DNA of 33,387 nt from JACKCP01 sp034007295 (GCA_034007295.1 JAVERC010000037.1:1-33387); one strand, 5' to 3'; shown: positions 1 to 7,460, counted from the stretch's first letter. The notes: a model not told the origin generated them from the sequence alone. Made by a program: numbers and translations.

Positions 1-187
1 TGATCCTGAAGATATTGCACCAAGTATGGCTGTTGGTTTTACGATTAATCATATTGCTGCAGTTATTCTTCCTGCAATAGGCGGTGCATTATGGATGATA
101 AATTATAAGATTCCTTTTATTGCAGGTGCTTTTTTAAGTTTTGTGTCTTTAATTGGAGTGCAGTTAATAAAAATTGAAAAAAATTAG
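1..187 (+). CDS. MFS transporter, C-terminal fragment (cut by window start)
   Basis: Reading frame 2 is open from the window edge to TAG at 185-187 and encodes about 61 residues. They form two hydrophobic stretches, one around HIAAVILPAIGGALW and one around FIAGAFLSFVSLIGVQL, followed by a short lysine-rich tail ending KIEKN. This is the usual look of the last two membrane helices of a major facilitator superfamily permease. The substrate cannot be told from this piece. The upstream part of the gene is outside the window. The call rests on hydrophobicity and the general sequence style, so another polytopic transporter family remains possible. Confidence 0.6.
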   Translation, partial: DPEDIAPSMAVGFTINHIAAVILPAIGGALWMINYKIPFIAGAFLSFVSLIGVQLIKIEKN

Positions 188-273
188 TTTATTCTACTTG
201 ACTTAGTTTTATCTATGCTTAATTTGTATTCAAAGCAAATTACAGCTCACTTAAAAACATAAAGAGGTGTGAA

Positions 274-417
274 ATGGCAGAAAATAAAGTAGAAAACTAC
301 ATTGAGACAAGAGAAGAACTTGAAAAAGGACATATTGACGTAAGAGAAAAAAATTTCAAGTGTGAAAACCCTGACCCTCGTTTGGGATGCGATCTTGGAA
401 TAGATGTCGCTGGATAA
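274..417 (+). CDS. Small hypothetical protein, 47 aa
   Basis: An ATG at 274 preceded by an AAAGAGGTG ribosome binding site (261-269) opens a 47-codon frame that closes with a double stop TAA TAA at 415-420. The product starts MAENKVENYIETREEL, is strongly charged in its first 30 residues, and has a C-terminal part with two cysteines (C31 and C40) in CENPDPRLGCDLG. No signal peptide or membrane segment is seen. A strong intrinsic terminator follows 27 bases after the stop, so this looks like a short independent transcript or the last gene of the MFS unit. I do not recognise the family. The good ribosome binding site, double stop and terminator argue for a real gene. Confidence 0.6.
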   Translation: MAENKVENYIETREELEKGHIDVREKNFKCENPDPRLGCDLGIDVAG

Positions 418-444
418 TAACTACTCTTTCTTATAATATATAAT

Positions 445-478
445 AAAAAACCTCCGTATCGTTGACGGAGGTTTTTTT
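445..478 (+). terminator. Rho-independent terminator after the 47-aa gene
   Basis: The perfect 7-bp stem CCTCCGT (451-457) / ACGGAGG (465-471) has a 7-nt loop. It is preceded by a run of A and followed by seven T, so it could work on both strands, although only the plus-strand gene ends here. Confidence 0.92.
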
Positions 479-480
479 AT

Positions 481-792
481 TCATACCTTTTTAATTTAAA
501 AAAAGTTCTGGTTTTGAAAAAATTTATATAATACTTAATATTATCAGGTTTTGAATTTTGATGAATGAACCCTGATAATATTTTTATTATTTGTCTTTGA
601 AAAATATAAAACAGAAAATTTTAGTATTGAATTAAAAATAGTTATTTGCAAAAAATTAATTTTTTGTTTCAGCATAAAAAAAATTAATTTTTGAAATAAT
701 AAATTATTTTTAAAGATTAATTTTAAAACCTGGCACCAAAAGTGACAAATTTTTTGTTAAGTCTTAAAAATAAATATTTCTGGTGAAACTCA
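481..792. other. AT-rich intergenic region, no gene seen
   Basis: These 312 bases separate the first terminator from the RelA/SpoT-domain gene. No credible reading frame with a ribosome binding site was found. They hold the 12-bp inverted repeat listed separately and a perfect 18-bp palindrome at 649-666 (CAAAAAATTAATTTTTTG). The promoter of the downstream gene must lie here, but no clear -35/-10 pair stands out in such AT-rich sequence. Confidence 0.6.
537..582. repeat. 12-bp perfect inverted repeat with 22-nt loop
   Basis: AATATTATCAGG (537-548) is the exact reverse complement of CCTGATAATATT (571-582). The right arm runs into TTTATTATTTG. It could be a second weak terminator, an operator, or part of the leader of the downstream RelA/SpoT-domain gene. 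Only the symmetry is seen; function is inferred. Confidence 0.55.
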
Positions 793-1875
793 ATGGCAGA
801 AAACGATTTAATTGTAAAAAATTACGATAAAAAACTTAAACACTATATCAGGGTTTGTGAAAGAATACGATTTATACTTGAAGATATTCTTATTAAGGAA
901 GGCCTTTACATAAATTCAATTCACAGCAGAGTAAAATCTAAATCAAGCCTTATAAAAAAAATTAACAGGCCTGATTCAGTTTATAAGGATTTGTCTGATA
1001 TTACTGATATAGCAGGATTAAGAGTAACAACATATTTCAGCGAAGATGTTGACAGAGTTGCTGAAATTGTAAAACGAAAATTTATTATTGATACTGAAAA
1101 TTCAATTGATAAAAGAGAAATCAAAGACCCTGACAGGTTCGGTTATCTTTCTCTTCACTATGTTGTAAGCCTTTCAACTTCAGATATGACAGGAACAGAC
1201 TGTAAGTTTTTAAAAGATTTAAAGGCTGAAATTCAGATCAGATCAATTTTACAGCATGCCTGGGCAGAAATAGAACATGATCTTGGGTACAAAAGCAAAT
1301 ATTCAATACCATTTGAAATGAGAAGGCGGTTTTCAAGGCTTTCAGGTTTGCTTGAGCTTGCAGATGAAGAATTCAATAATTTAAGGTCTGAACTAAAAAA
1401 ATATAAGGCAAAAATTGAAGAAGCTGAGTATATTGATAAATATATAGATAAAATTTCTCTTATAAATTTTATAAAAAGAAGTGATCTTATTAAAAATATT
1501 GATGAAGATATAAGCAAAAAAACAGGACTGGAGCTGGGCCATGAAGAATGGTTCATAGAATCACTTGTGGAAAAGCTCAAATTTGTCGGAATAATTGATT
1601 TTGAAAAGCTGATGATAAACCTTGGCAGATTATCTGAAGTAGTAAAAAAAATGGCAGAAGAGCATTTAAAAGGCAGGTCATCTTATTCAGCCATAAGTAA
1701 TGGAGTTTGCATTTATTATTTATGTACAGTTTATCTTGCTGAAACAGGCGATATTGAAAAAATGAAAGGTTATTTAAAAAAATTCAGGCTTGGAAGCAAC
1801 GAATCAAGGGAAAAATTTGCAGTAAAAATAATTGATAAATTTAAGTTTGTAAGTGAAGAATTTATTAAAAATTAA
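793..1875 (+). CDS. RelA/SpoT-domain protein (putative small alarmone synthetase)
   Basis: The 360-aa product carries a nucleotidyltransferase-fold RelA_SpoT domain in residues about 15-200. Motifs seen: SRVKSKSSLIKK at 45-56 (ATP/phosphate-binding R-x-K...S...K pattern), DIAGLRV at 72-78, GYLSLHYVV at 117-125, and EIQIRSILQHAWAEIEHD at 146-163. There is no HD hydrolase domain in front and no TGS/ACT region behind, so it is not a full-length RelA or SpoT; it is of the stand-alone synthetase type that makes (p)ppGpp-like alarmones, or in toxic relatives modifies other nucleotides or tRNA. The C-terminal 150 residues are helical-looking and not recognised. It starts at ATG 793 behind a weak GGTGA site and ends at a strong terminator. 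No antitoxin-like partner overlaps it. The domain is certain; product and toxicity are not. Confidence 0.88.
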   Translation: MAENDLIVKNYDKKLKHYIRVCERIRFILEDILIKEGLYINSIHSRVKSKSSLIKKINRPDSVYKDLSDITDIAGLRVTTYFSEDVDRVAEIVKRKFIIDTENSIDKREIKDPDRFGYLSLHYVVSLSTSDMTGTDCKFLKDLKAEIQIRSILQHAWAEIEHDLGYKSKYSIPFEMRRRFSRLSGLLELADEEFNNLRSELKKYKAKIEEAEYIDKYIDKISLINFIKRSDLIKNIDEDISKKTGLELGHEEWFIESLVEKLKFVGIIDFEKLMINLGRLSEVVKKMAEEHLKGRSSYSAISNGVCIYYLCTVYLAETGDIEKMKGYLKKFRLGSNESREKFAVKIIDKFKFVSEEFIKN

Positions 1876-1876
1876 T

Positions 1877-1910
1877 AAAAAGGCTGTCTTTTTTTAAGGC
1901 AGCCTTTTTT
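1877..1910. terminator. Bidirectional terminator between convergent genes
   Basis: The stem is GGCTGTCTT (1882-1890) / AAGGCAGCC (1896-1904) with one G-T wobble and a T5 loop. It is flanked by A on the left and T6 on the right. It lies exactly between the RelA/SpoT-domain gene and the convergent lipoprotein gene, and can serve both. Confidence 0.92.
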
Positions 1911-1912
1911 AG

Positions 1913-2233
1913 TTATTTTTTTTCTTCAAGCTCTGTTGTGTTGAAACTATAAGATGAAACAATTCCTTTGCTGGAAAATTTTATTAAAAGGTCTTTAGTA
2001 GAACTTTCACCAATTGATCTGTATTTGTAAAATCCATAAGTCCATGTTTTTTCGCCGTTTTCCATTCCTGTTCTCCATGGAGTTCCAAACATTTTTTCAA
2101 TATCAGCCTTTGTTGTAACCCCTGTTTCAATTAAATTAACTTTGGATGAAGGGAAATCCTGTCCAATTGTCGCACATCCTGAAAAAATAAAACCAAAAAC
2201 AATTAATAAAACCAAATTTTTTTTAAAGTTCAT
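1913..2233 (-). CDS. BamE/SmpA-like outer-membrane lipoprotein
   Basis: The 106-aa protein has a lipoprotein signal peptide: charged MNFKKN, a hydrophobic core, and lipobox FSGC with the acylated cysteine at about residue 20. The mature part contains LIETGVTTKADIEKMFGTPW, typical of the SmpA/OmlA (BamE-like) fold, where a helix pair is followed by a G-x-P turn, and then strands around KTWTYGFYKY. BamE itself is an accessory of the outer-membrane beta-barrel assembly complex; many small relatives have unknown roles. A strong AAAGGAGG ribosome binding site precedes the ATG. It is the last gene of a three-gene minus-strand unit, 12 bases after pldA, and ends at a shared bidirectional terminator. 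Fold assignment is fairly sure; an actual role in the Bam complex is not. Confidence 0.75.
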   Translation of the reverse strand: MNFKKNLVLLIVFGFIFSGCATIGQDFPSSKVNLIETGVTTKADIEKMFGTPWRTGMENGEKTWTYGFYKYRSIGESSTKDLLIKFSSKGIVSSYSFNTTELEEKK

Positions 2234-2245
2234 ATAAACCTCCTT

Positions 2246-3415
2246 TTATCTGACTATTGCAAAACCAAATCTTATTGACTCGTTTCGTTCCTGATAATGA
2301 AGCAGTGACTCGGCAAGTGCATTTGTGTACTGTGCCTGAAAATATATATCAAAATTATTAAAAATTTTATGCATTGGATAATAAAAATCAACAATTACAG
2401 AACCGCCTTTACTTCCCCTGTAAAATGATGATTCCAAAAGAAAGCTGTCTGCCTTGCCTAAAGTCAGATCAAGTTCAAAGTAACCTCTATATTTTGGAAG
2501 GTCGCTGTTTGTATCATCTTCGTTGTTTACATATGTCCAGATTTTTGGAGAAAATAAAAGGCCATAAGGTGATTTATCTGCAAAAAACAAAAACATTGGT
2601 TTTATATAGAAAAAATTTGTACTTCTTGATTCGTCATTATCCCGTCCGTTTGATTCATGCTGAAGTCCTGTCTGCATGAAAAATCTGAATTTTTTATATT
2701 CAGGATTCATAATGTTTGGTGAAATAAAAAAAAATTCAGGTTTATAACTTGTATCCTTAAAAGGAATTGATTCAGATTTAAGATCCCAGAAAGAAGTCTG
2801 GGTATAGCCAAAATGGAAGCCTTTGAGCCAGGGATATTTTTGTCCTGTTCTGCTGTCATTGTCAAGAATCCTGTATTTAAAGCTCAGTTGAAATTTACTA
2901 TCCTTTGGATCAGCTCCAATTAAAAAATAAATAGGTTTATATGGTGTAAGATTTTCAAGATAAGGCTGATAAAGATGAAGAATTGAATCATATGTTTTGT
3001 ATGATTTTTTATCAAATTCAGAAGCCTTGACCGAAATAACTGAAAATTCTATTTCGGGGTAAAGAGAAGTTGAAATTCTAATTTCACCTTGAACAGAGGC
3101 AGGCAGGTTAAGCCTGTAATTTACAATTTTAAATTCATTTGTTTTAAGAATTAAATTTTGAGACTCAATTTCTTCAAGAGAAACTGCATTGGTACTTATA
3201 AATTTTGAATCAGTTGTAAGAAAACATTCCAGATTTTTTTGGAGTTTAACTTCTTTATCTTCATTTGATGTATTATAAAAATAAAGAGTAAAAAAAAGTT
3301 CGCCTCCCTGTTTAATTCTTGTCTGTGCAGGTACAGCAGCAGGAACAACATATGAAGCAGAACAATAATCAAATAAAAATAAAACAAGAATTAATGCAAA
3401 AAAAATTTTTTTCAT
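2246..3415 (-). CDS. pldA: Outer-membrane phospholipase A (OMPLA/PldA)
   Basis: The 389-aa protein has a signal peptide (first about 20 residues, ending YCSA) and a C-terminal beta-barrel lipase domain. The catalytic signature is intact: Q252 H253 E S255 N G R D N D, with a second asparagine N267 exactly 14 residues after the histidine, matching the His-Ser-Asn triad spacing of E. coli OMPLA (H142, S144, N156). The enzyme hydrolyses phospholipids that have leaked into the outer leaflet of the outer membrane. Residues about 25-135, before the barrel, form an extra beta-rich domain absent from E. coli PldA but common in other proteobacterial members. The start lies 3 bases after the thiM stop, so translation is probably coupled; the GGA of its ribosome binding site is inside the end of thiM. 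A dense series of aromatic-rich strands fills the C-terminal half. Confidence 0.88.
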   Translation of the reverse strand: MKKIFFALILVLFLFDYCSASYVVPAAVPAQTRIKQGGELFFTLYFYNTSNEDKEVKLQKNLECFLTTDSKFISTNAVSLEEIESQNLILKTNEFKIVNYRLNLPASVQGEIRISTSLYPEIEFSVISVKASEFDKKSYKTYDSILHLYQPYLENLTPYKPIYFLIGADPKDSKFQLSFKYRILDNDSRTGQKYPWLKGFHFGYTQTSFWDLKSESIPFKDTSYKPEFFFISPNIMNPEYKKFRFFMQTGLQHESNGRDNDESRSTNFFYIKPMFLFFADKSPYGLLFSPKIWTYVNNEDDTNSDLPKYRGYFELDLTLGKADSFLLESSFYRGSKGGSVIVDFYYPMHKIFNNFDIYFQAQYTNALAESLLHYQERNESIRFGFAIVR

Positions 3416-3418
3416 GGA

Positions 3419-4237
3419 TTATCCGTTTAATTGTTTAATTAAAGAAAGACTGTCAAGCTGTTCTTTTGTTACAGAGTAGAGCATGTCAACAAAATTTACA
3501 TTAAATGAGCCTGGATTTTTTGAGATTGAATAAGCAAGTTCTCCGCAGATACCATAATATGCAAATCCGCAGGCACAGGCTTTTATAATTTCCTTTTCAC
3601 ACACAGAGCAAAATGCTCCAATAACAGCTGAAAGGCCGCATCCCATTCCAGTAACCTTTGTCATAAGAGGATTGCCGTTTTCTATTTGCAGCACCTGCTT
3701 TCCATTTGTAACAATATCCTTTTCACCGGAAACAGCTATAACTGATTCAGTTTTTATGGATATTTCCCTTGCACATTCTATGATTTCATTATTAATTTCA
3801 TTAATTGCAGAATCTACACCTCTTGTCTTTATAGTTTCATTGGAAAGGGAACAGATTTCAGAAATATTACCTCTTAATACATTTATATTAACTTCGCTTA
3901 AAATTTTTTTAACAGTTTCTGTTCTGTAAGATGTAGCACCAGAACCAACTGGATCAAGTATAACAGGAATATTTTTTCTGTTTGCGGTTTTGCCGGCCTT
4001 TATCATTGCATCAACCCATTTTGGAGAAAGAGTCCCAATATTAAGTACAAGTGCATCTGCATAGGATGCCATTTCTTCAACTTCTTCAATTGCATGTGCC
4101 ATTACCGGAGAAGCTCCAAGAGCAAGAAGAATGTTTGCAGAAGAATTCATTACCACAAAATTTGTAATATTATGAATTAATGGGGATTTATTTTTTATTT
4201 TTTCATGAAAAAGAGCTGTATTTTGATTTATTTCCAT
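3419..4237 (-). CDS. thiM: Hydroxyethylthiazole kinase
   Basis: The 272-aa protein matches ThiM over its full length. Landmarks: SPLIHNITNFVVMN near the N-terminus, ALGASPVMAHA, VLNIGTLSP, VILDPVGSGAT, LRGNISEI, and the C-terminal MTKVTGMGCGLSAVIGAF, which holds the catalytic-loop cysteine. ThiM phosphorylates 4-methyl-5-(2-hydroxyethyl)thiazole, salvaging the thiazole half of thiamine. It is the first gene of the minus-strand unit with pldA and the BamE-like lipoprotein. No thiE or thiD is next to it and no TPP riboswitch motif was recognised in the 160 bases upstream, so thiamine control is not visible here. The ATG at 4237 has a GAGG ribosome binding site. Confidence 0.95.
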   Translation of the reverse strand: MEINQNTALFHEKIKNKSPLIHNITNFVVMNSSANILLALGASPVMAHAIEEVEEMASYADALVLNIGTLSPKWVDAMIKAGKTANRKNIPVILDPVGSGATSYRTETVKKILSEVNINVLRGNISEICSLSNETIKTRGVDSAINEINNEIIECAREISIKTESVIAVSGEKDIVTNGKQVLQIENGNPLMTKVTGMGCGLSAVIGAFCSVCEKEIIKACACGFAYYGICGELAYSISKNPGSFNVNFVDMLYSVTKEQLDSLSLIKQLNG

Positions 4238-4399
4238 TTTTTCCTCACACTTAAAAGATCTGTTTTAAAATGATAAATGTAAAAAGATATATAGAAAAAT
4301 ATAATTTTATTTGTTTGTTTACAAATCTTTTTTAAGAAATTATTGAGTTTAGGTTTAGGGAATCTTTATTTTCCTGGAAACTTCAATTCAGGTTAAACT

Positions 4400-4556
4400 T
4401 ATATTAGTGGTTGGCCGAAAACGAAAATTTTTTGCTCAGTTTAAGGAAGATGAAAAATTTAACCTTTAGGATACATGGAGTATTTTGAGGATTAAATTTT
4501 GAATCTGACTTAAGAATGGACAAAAAAGTCCGTTTTCGTTCATCAACTATATTAGT
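4400..4556. mobile_element. MITE-like element, copy A, with 9-bp target duplication
   Basis: A 139-bp unit (4409-4547) is flanked on both sides by the identical 9-mer TATATTAGT (4400-4408 and 4548-4556). Its ends are imperfect inverted repeats: the left end has GGCCGAAAACGAAAA and the right end read backwards has GAACGAAAACGGAC. Three diverged relatives occur in this window. No transposase is encoded, so it would have moved with an enzyme from elsewhere. The perfect duplication suggests this is the youngest copy. It sits in the 3' end of the small ORF downstream of the Fic gene. Confidence 0.8.
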
Positions 4557-4703
4557 AAGTGCTCTATAACATTGTCTGAAAAAATGTCTAAATGATTTAG
4601 GGTCAATGTTTTGTCGTTGAAACAGACTCAAGATATTATATTCTGCTATGACAATATGGTAATTATATAAAAAATCATCCATATCTATATAAATAATTTT
4701 CAT
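4404..4703 (-). CDS. Small ORF coupled to fic; C-terminal half supplied by a MITE
   Basis: The frame encodes 99 residues and begins with an ATGA overlap with the fic stop codon, which suggests real translational coupling. Residues 1-52 (starting MKIIYIDMDDFLYNY) are native. From residue 53 on the protein is encoded by the MITE-like element, whose minus strand happens to be open in this frame; the stop lies in the second target-site copy. Joining the two flanks without the element gives a product of 55 residues ending TNISLT. The first residues recall the DxD motif at the start of HAD-type phosphatases, but the rest does not support a complete HAD domain, so I leave the function open. It may be a gene remnant or a small partner of Fic. 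Confidence 0.5.
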   Translation of the reverse strand: MKIIYIDMDDFLYNYHIVIAEYNILSLFQRQNIDPKSFRHFFRQCYRALTNIVDERKRTFLSILKSDSKFNPQNTPCILKVKFFIFLKLSKKFSFSANH

Positions 4704-5452
4704 TGATTATGTACTCCTAAAGCATAAAAGTAAGGTTTAAAACTGTCTTCAACTATTTCAGCAGTAAGCTGTAAAAAAGGTTTATAATCATTTTTAGTGT
4801 GAGCAAGGTCAAGAAATTCATAGTAAGTTAATCTTTTTTCCACAGGTAAAATAACAGAAGGAAAATCACTCTTCATCAGTTCCAGATTCATTAAAAGTCT
4901 TGCAGTTCTTCCATTTCCATCTATAAATGGGTGGATTTTTACAAAATCAACATGAACCCTTGCCGCTTTTTCCACAGGATGCAATTTTATAAAATTGCTT
5001 TTGTATGTTTCTATAAAGGATTCCATTAAATAAGGAACCTGAGTAAAATCCGGAGGAACATGGCTTGCACCAGAAATAATAACATTATTTTTTCTGTATG
5101 ATCCTGCATTTTTATCATCTATATTTTTTAATATTAACTGATGAATTGATTTTATCTGCCATTGAGATAGAGGCTCATTTTTTTTTACCAGATCTTCAAC
5201 AAAAAAAATTGCTTCTCTGTGATTTATAACCTCAAAGTGTTCTCTTATTGTTTTACCACCAATGGTAATTCCTTCCAGAGCAACTTTAGTTTCTTTGAGA
5301 GTGAGGGTGTTGCCTTCAATTGCATTGGAATTGTAAGTCCATCTTAGAACAAGATCTTCATGAAGATTTTTAAGAACTTCAGAAGGTAAGGGCCTGAAAG
5401 AATCCAGTTTTTTCTTGAGCTTATCAATTTTTTTAAAATTTAAATCCGGCAT
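4700..5452 (-). CDS. Fic-family protein (putative AMP-transferase) with built-in inhibitory helix
   Basis: The 250-aa protein has the complete Fic active-site motif HPFIDGNGRTAR at residues 174-185. Fic proteins transfer AMP or another nucleotide/phosphate group from a cofactor to hydroxyl groups of target proteins. An N-terminal SNAIEG at 42-47 fits the (S/T)xxxE(G/N) inhibitory helix, whose glutamate blocks productive ATP binding, so this is the class in which inhibitor and enzyme are on one chain. An N-terminal Fic_N-like region precedes the domain; no C-terminal winged helix is obvious. Its ribosome binding site (AGGT) overlaps the stop of the integrase remnant upstream. It is followed by an ATGA-coupled small ORF. 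Target is unknown; linkage to the defence island next door is positional only. Confidence 0.9.
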   Translation of the reverse strand: MPDLNFKKIDKLKKKLDSFRPLPSEVLKNLHEDLVLRWTYNSNAIEGNTLTLKETKVALEGITIGGKTIREHFEVINHREAIFFVEDLVKKNEPLSQWQIKSIHQLILKNIDDKNAGSYRKNNVIISGASHVPPDFTQVPYLMESFIETYKSNFIKLHPVEKAARVHVDFVKIHPFIDGNGRTARLLMNLELMKSDFPSVILPVEKRLTYYEFLDLAHTKNDYKPFLQLTAEIVEDSFKPYFYALGVHNQ

Positions 5453-5461
5453 AAGTTTTAC

Positions 5462-5854
5462 CTATATTTCATTTTGTAATATATTGGTTACTTCATCTCC
5501 TGTTATTCCAAGATAGCACATGGTTACAGCGGGGTTTGAATGATTGTATCTTTTACACAAAATTTCCCAAGAGACTCCAAAGTGGGTTCTTTGTATATAT
5601 CCAAAAGTTTTTCTTAAAGTATGGGTTCCATAATTGCCTTTAAGATTTATGGAGCCAGTCCAGTCTTGAATTAACTGCCATGCACGTTGCTTGGAAATAG
5701 GTTTATTATAACCTTGTCTGCTTTTAAAAATAAAAAAATCATCTTCAGGATTTTCATCTTTTAAAAAATTATTAAAAGCCTTAAAAACTTCTTTATTTAC
5801 ATAGACTATATTATTTTTTCCAGTAAATTTGAAAATATGATTTGCGGTGATCAA
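5462..5854 (-). pseudogene. Truncated tyrosine recombinase (integrase remnant)
   Basis: The open frame encodes the C-terminal catalytic half of a small phage-type integrase. Seen are KPISKQRAWQLIQDW, the H-x-L-R box in GTHTLRKTFGYI, and the final H...Y in NHSNPAVTMCYLGI, where the tyrosine is the nucleophile. The N-terminal part with the first catalytic arginine is absent: the first possible start is a TTG at 5854 and an in-frame TGA lies directly before it. The usual protein of this kind is about 180 residues; about 130 remain. The frame stops 9 bases before fic. It is most likely the decayed integrase of an element that once entered here, although the remaining frame is undamaged. Confidence 0.78.
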
Positions 5855-5944
5855 TCAAACACCTTTATTATTGCTTTTATAAAAATAAATAAAAATAAAA
5901 AAGCCAGGTTAAGTAAGAATTTTTTTACTAAAGAGGTACCTGTA

Positions 5945-7372
5945 ATGATAGATATAAAAAAAATTGCTGCAAAAGGTGAGGACAGTAAAAATCAGTTTAA
6001 AGAGGATATAAAAAATGCAGATTCTCTTGCTGCAGAAATGGTAGCCTTTGCAAACTCAGAAGGGGGGACTATATATATAGGTATAGCAGATGACTGTTCG
6101 ATTCCAGGACTTGACAAAAAAGATGCAGTTCGAATTAATCAGCTCATAAGTAATTCTGCAAGTCAGCACATAAGAAGTCCCCTTACAGTAAGTACAGAAA
6201 ATATTCTTCTTGATAATGATAAAATTGTAATTGCAGTCAAGATTCCAAAAGGAATAGATAAGCCTTATTTTGATAAAAACGGGGTGATCTGGCTGAAGAC
6301 TGGCTCTGACAAAAGAAGGGTAAATTCTAAGGAAGAGCTAAGAAGACTTTTTCAAAGTGTTGATCTTCTCCATGCAGATGAAATACCAACTAAGGCAGGA
6401 ATTGATATACTTGATAAATTAAGTTTCAGAAGTTTTCTTAAAAAAATATATAAAATGGATTTGCCTGAAAATAATGAAGAAATCCTTACTCTTTTAAAAA
6501 ATATGAACCTTGCAACTGAGGAGGGGACGTTAAATTTAGCAGGAGTGCTCCTTTTTACAGAAAATCCCCAGTGGATCAAACCTGAATTTACTGTCAAGGC
6601 TGTAACCTATCCCGGAAAAGATATTTCTGTTTCAGAGTATCTTGATTCTGAAGATTTTTTTGGGCCTTTAAAAAAACTCTTTGATGATTCTCTTGCATTT
6701 ATAATGAGGAATCTAAAAAAAATTCAGGCAGGAAGAAGTGTGAATTCAACTGGAGTTTCTGAAATCCCTGAGATTGTTTTTGAGGAAATTTTAGTTAATG
6801 CTCTGATTCACAGAGACTATTTTATAAGTGCAGGAATAAGGATTTTTATTTTTGATGGCAGAATAGAAATAATAAGCCCGGGACACCTTCCAAATCATCT
6901 TACAATTGAAAAAATAAAAGCAGGCAATTCAAATATAAGAAATCCTATCCTTGCATCTTTTACAGCAAAGAATCTTCTTCCTTACAGAGGACTTGGTTCA
7001 GGAATCAGAAGAGCTTTGGAAGAATGGCCTGAAATTGAGTTTATTGATGATAGAGCAGGGTGCACCTTTAAAGCTGTAATTTACAGGAAAACGGATATTG
7101 CATCTTTAAAGTCAGATGAAGTTGAAGACAAGTCAGATTTAAAGGTGCATAATGGTGCTGATGGTGCATCTTTAAGTGCATCTTTAACCGATTTACAGGT
7201 GCAAATTTTAAAATATATCAAAAATAATCCAGAGGTTTCCTATAATGATATGGCAAAAAGATTAGAAAAAGACCGAACAACTATTATGAGAAATATTCAA
7301 AAATTAAAAGAAAAAAAGATTATTATTCGTGTGGGGTCTAAAAAGACAGGGTACTGGAAAATAAATGAATAA
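5945..7372 (+). CDS. AlbA_2 (Schlafen-like) / RecG-type ATPase / winged-helix regulator
   Basis: From ATG 5945, which has AGAGG 8 bases upstream, the protein has 475 residues; the frame is open further upstream to 5837, but that part has no ribosome binding site and overlaps the integrase remnant. Domain order: AlbA_2 at about 8-130 (KNQFKEDI, MVAFANSEGGTIYIGIADD, the WLKTGSDKRRVNSKEELRRLF end), a divergent GHKL-type ATPase at about 270-390 (EEILVNALIHRDY, GRIEIISPGHLP, RGLGSGIRRAL), a low-complexity linker, and a winged helix at about 412-475 (YNDMAKRLEKDRTTIMRNIQKLKEKKII). Such proteins are commonly annotated as putative transcriptional regulators. It lies 163 bases upstream of the BREX-like operon on the same strand and divergent from fic, so control of either is plausible but not shown. 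Confidence 0.85.
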   Translation: MIDIKKIAAKGEDSKNQFKEDIKNADSLAAEMVAFANSEGGTIYIGIADDCSIPGLDKKDAVRINQLISNSASQHIRSPLTVSTENILLDNDKIVIAVKIPKGIDKPYFDKNGVIWLKTGSDKRRVNSKEELRRLFQSVDLLHADEIPTKAGIDILDKLSFRSFLKKIYKMDLPENNEEILTLLKNMNLATEEGTLNLAGVLLFTENPQWIKPEFTVKAVTYPGKDISVSEYLDSEDFFGPLKKLFDDSLAFIMRNLKKIQAGRSVNSTGVSEIPEIVFEEILVNALIHRDYFISAGIRIFIFDGRIEIISPGHLPNHLTIEKIKAGNSNIRNPILASFTAKNLLPYRGLGSGIRRALEEWPEIEFIDDRAGCTFKAVIYRKTDIASLKSDEVEDKSDLKVHNGADGASLSASLTDLQVQILKYIKNNPEVSYNDMAKRLEKDRTTIMRNIQKLKEKKIIIRVGSKKTGYWKINE

Positions 7373-7420
7373 AATTAGATATTTACAATCCGTTTTGGTC
7401 TGTTTATCTGAGTGCTAATT

Positions 7421-7441
7421 AATTAAGTATTTTACTTAATT
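7421..7441. promoter_or_regulatory. Inverted repeat upstream of the BREX-like operon (candidate operator)
   Basis: AATTAAGT (7421-7428) and ACTTAATT (7434-7441) form a perfect 8-bp inverted repeat with a 5-base spacer, 95 bases before the first codon of the defence operon. No T-run follows, so a terminator is less likely than a protein-binding site. The AlbA/winged-helix protein next door is the obvious candidate binder; this is inference. Confidence 0.45.
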
Positions 7442-7460
7442 TTATAAATTTAGGGGGCTA

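Noticed and set aside
731..748. TGGCAC followed by GTGAC, resembling a sigma-54 promoter before the RelA/SpoT-domain gene
   Set aside because: The -12 element lacks the required GC (GTGAC instead of TTGCA), so it does not meet the core consensus.
4238..4399. TPP riboswitch upstream of thiM
   Set aside because: No CTGAGA-type or other conserved thi-box core is visible on the minus strand.
5837..5944. Extra N-terminal 36 codons of the AlbA-type regulator
   Set aside because: No ribosome binding site, overlaps the integrase remnant, and the domain starts after ATG 5945, which has a good AGAGG site.
7421..7441. CRISPR or tandem-repeat array in the window
   Set aside because: No regularly spaced direct repeats were seen; the dispersed similar segments are MITE-like copies in different places and orientations.
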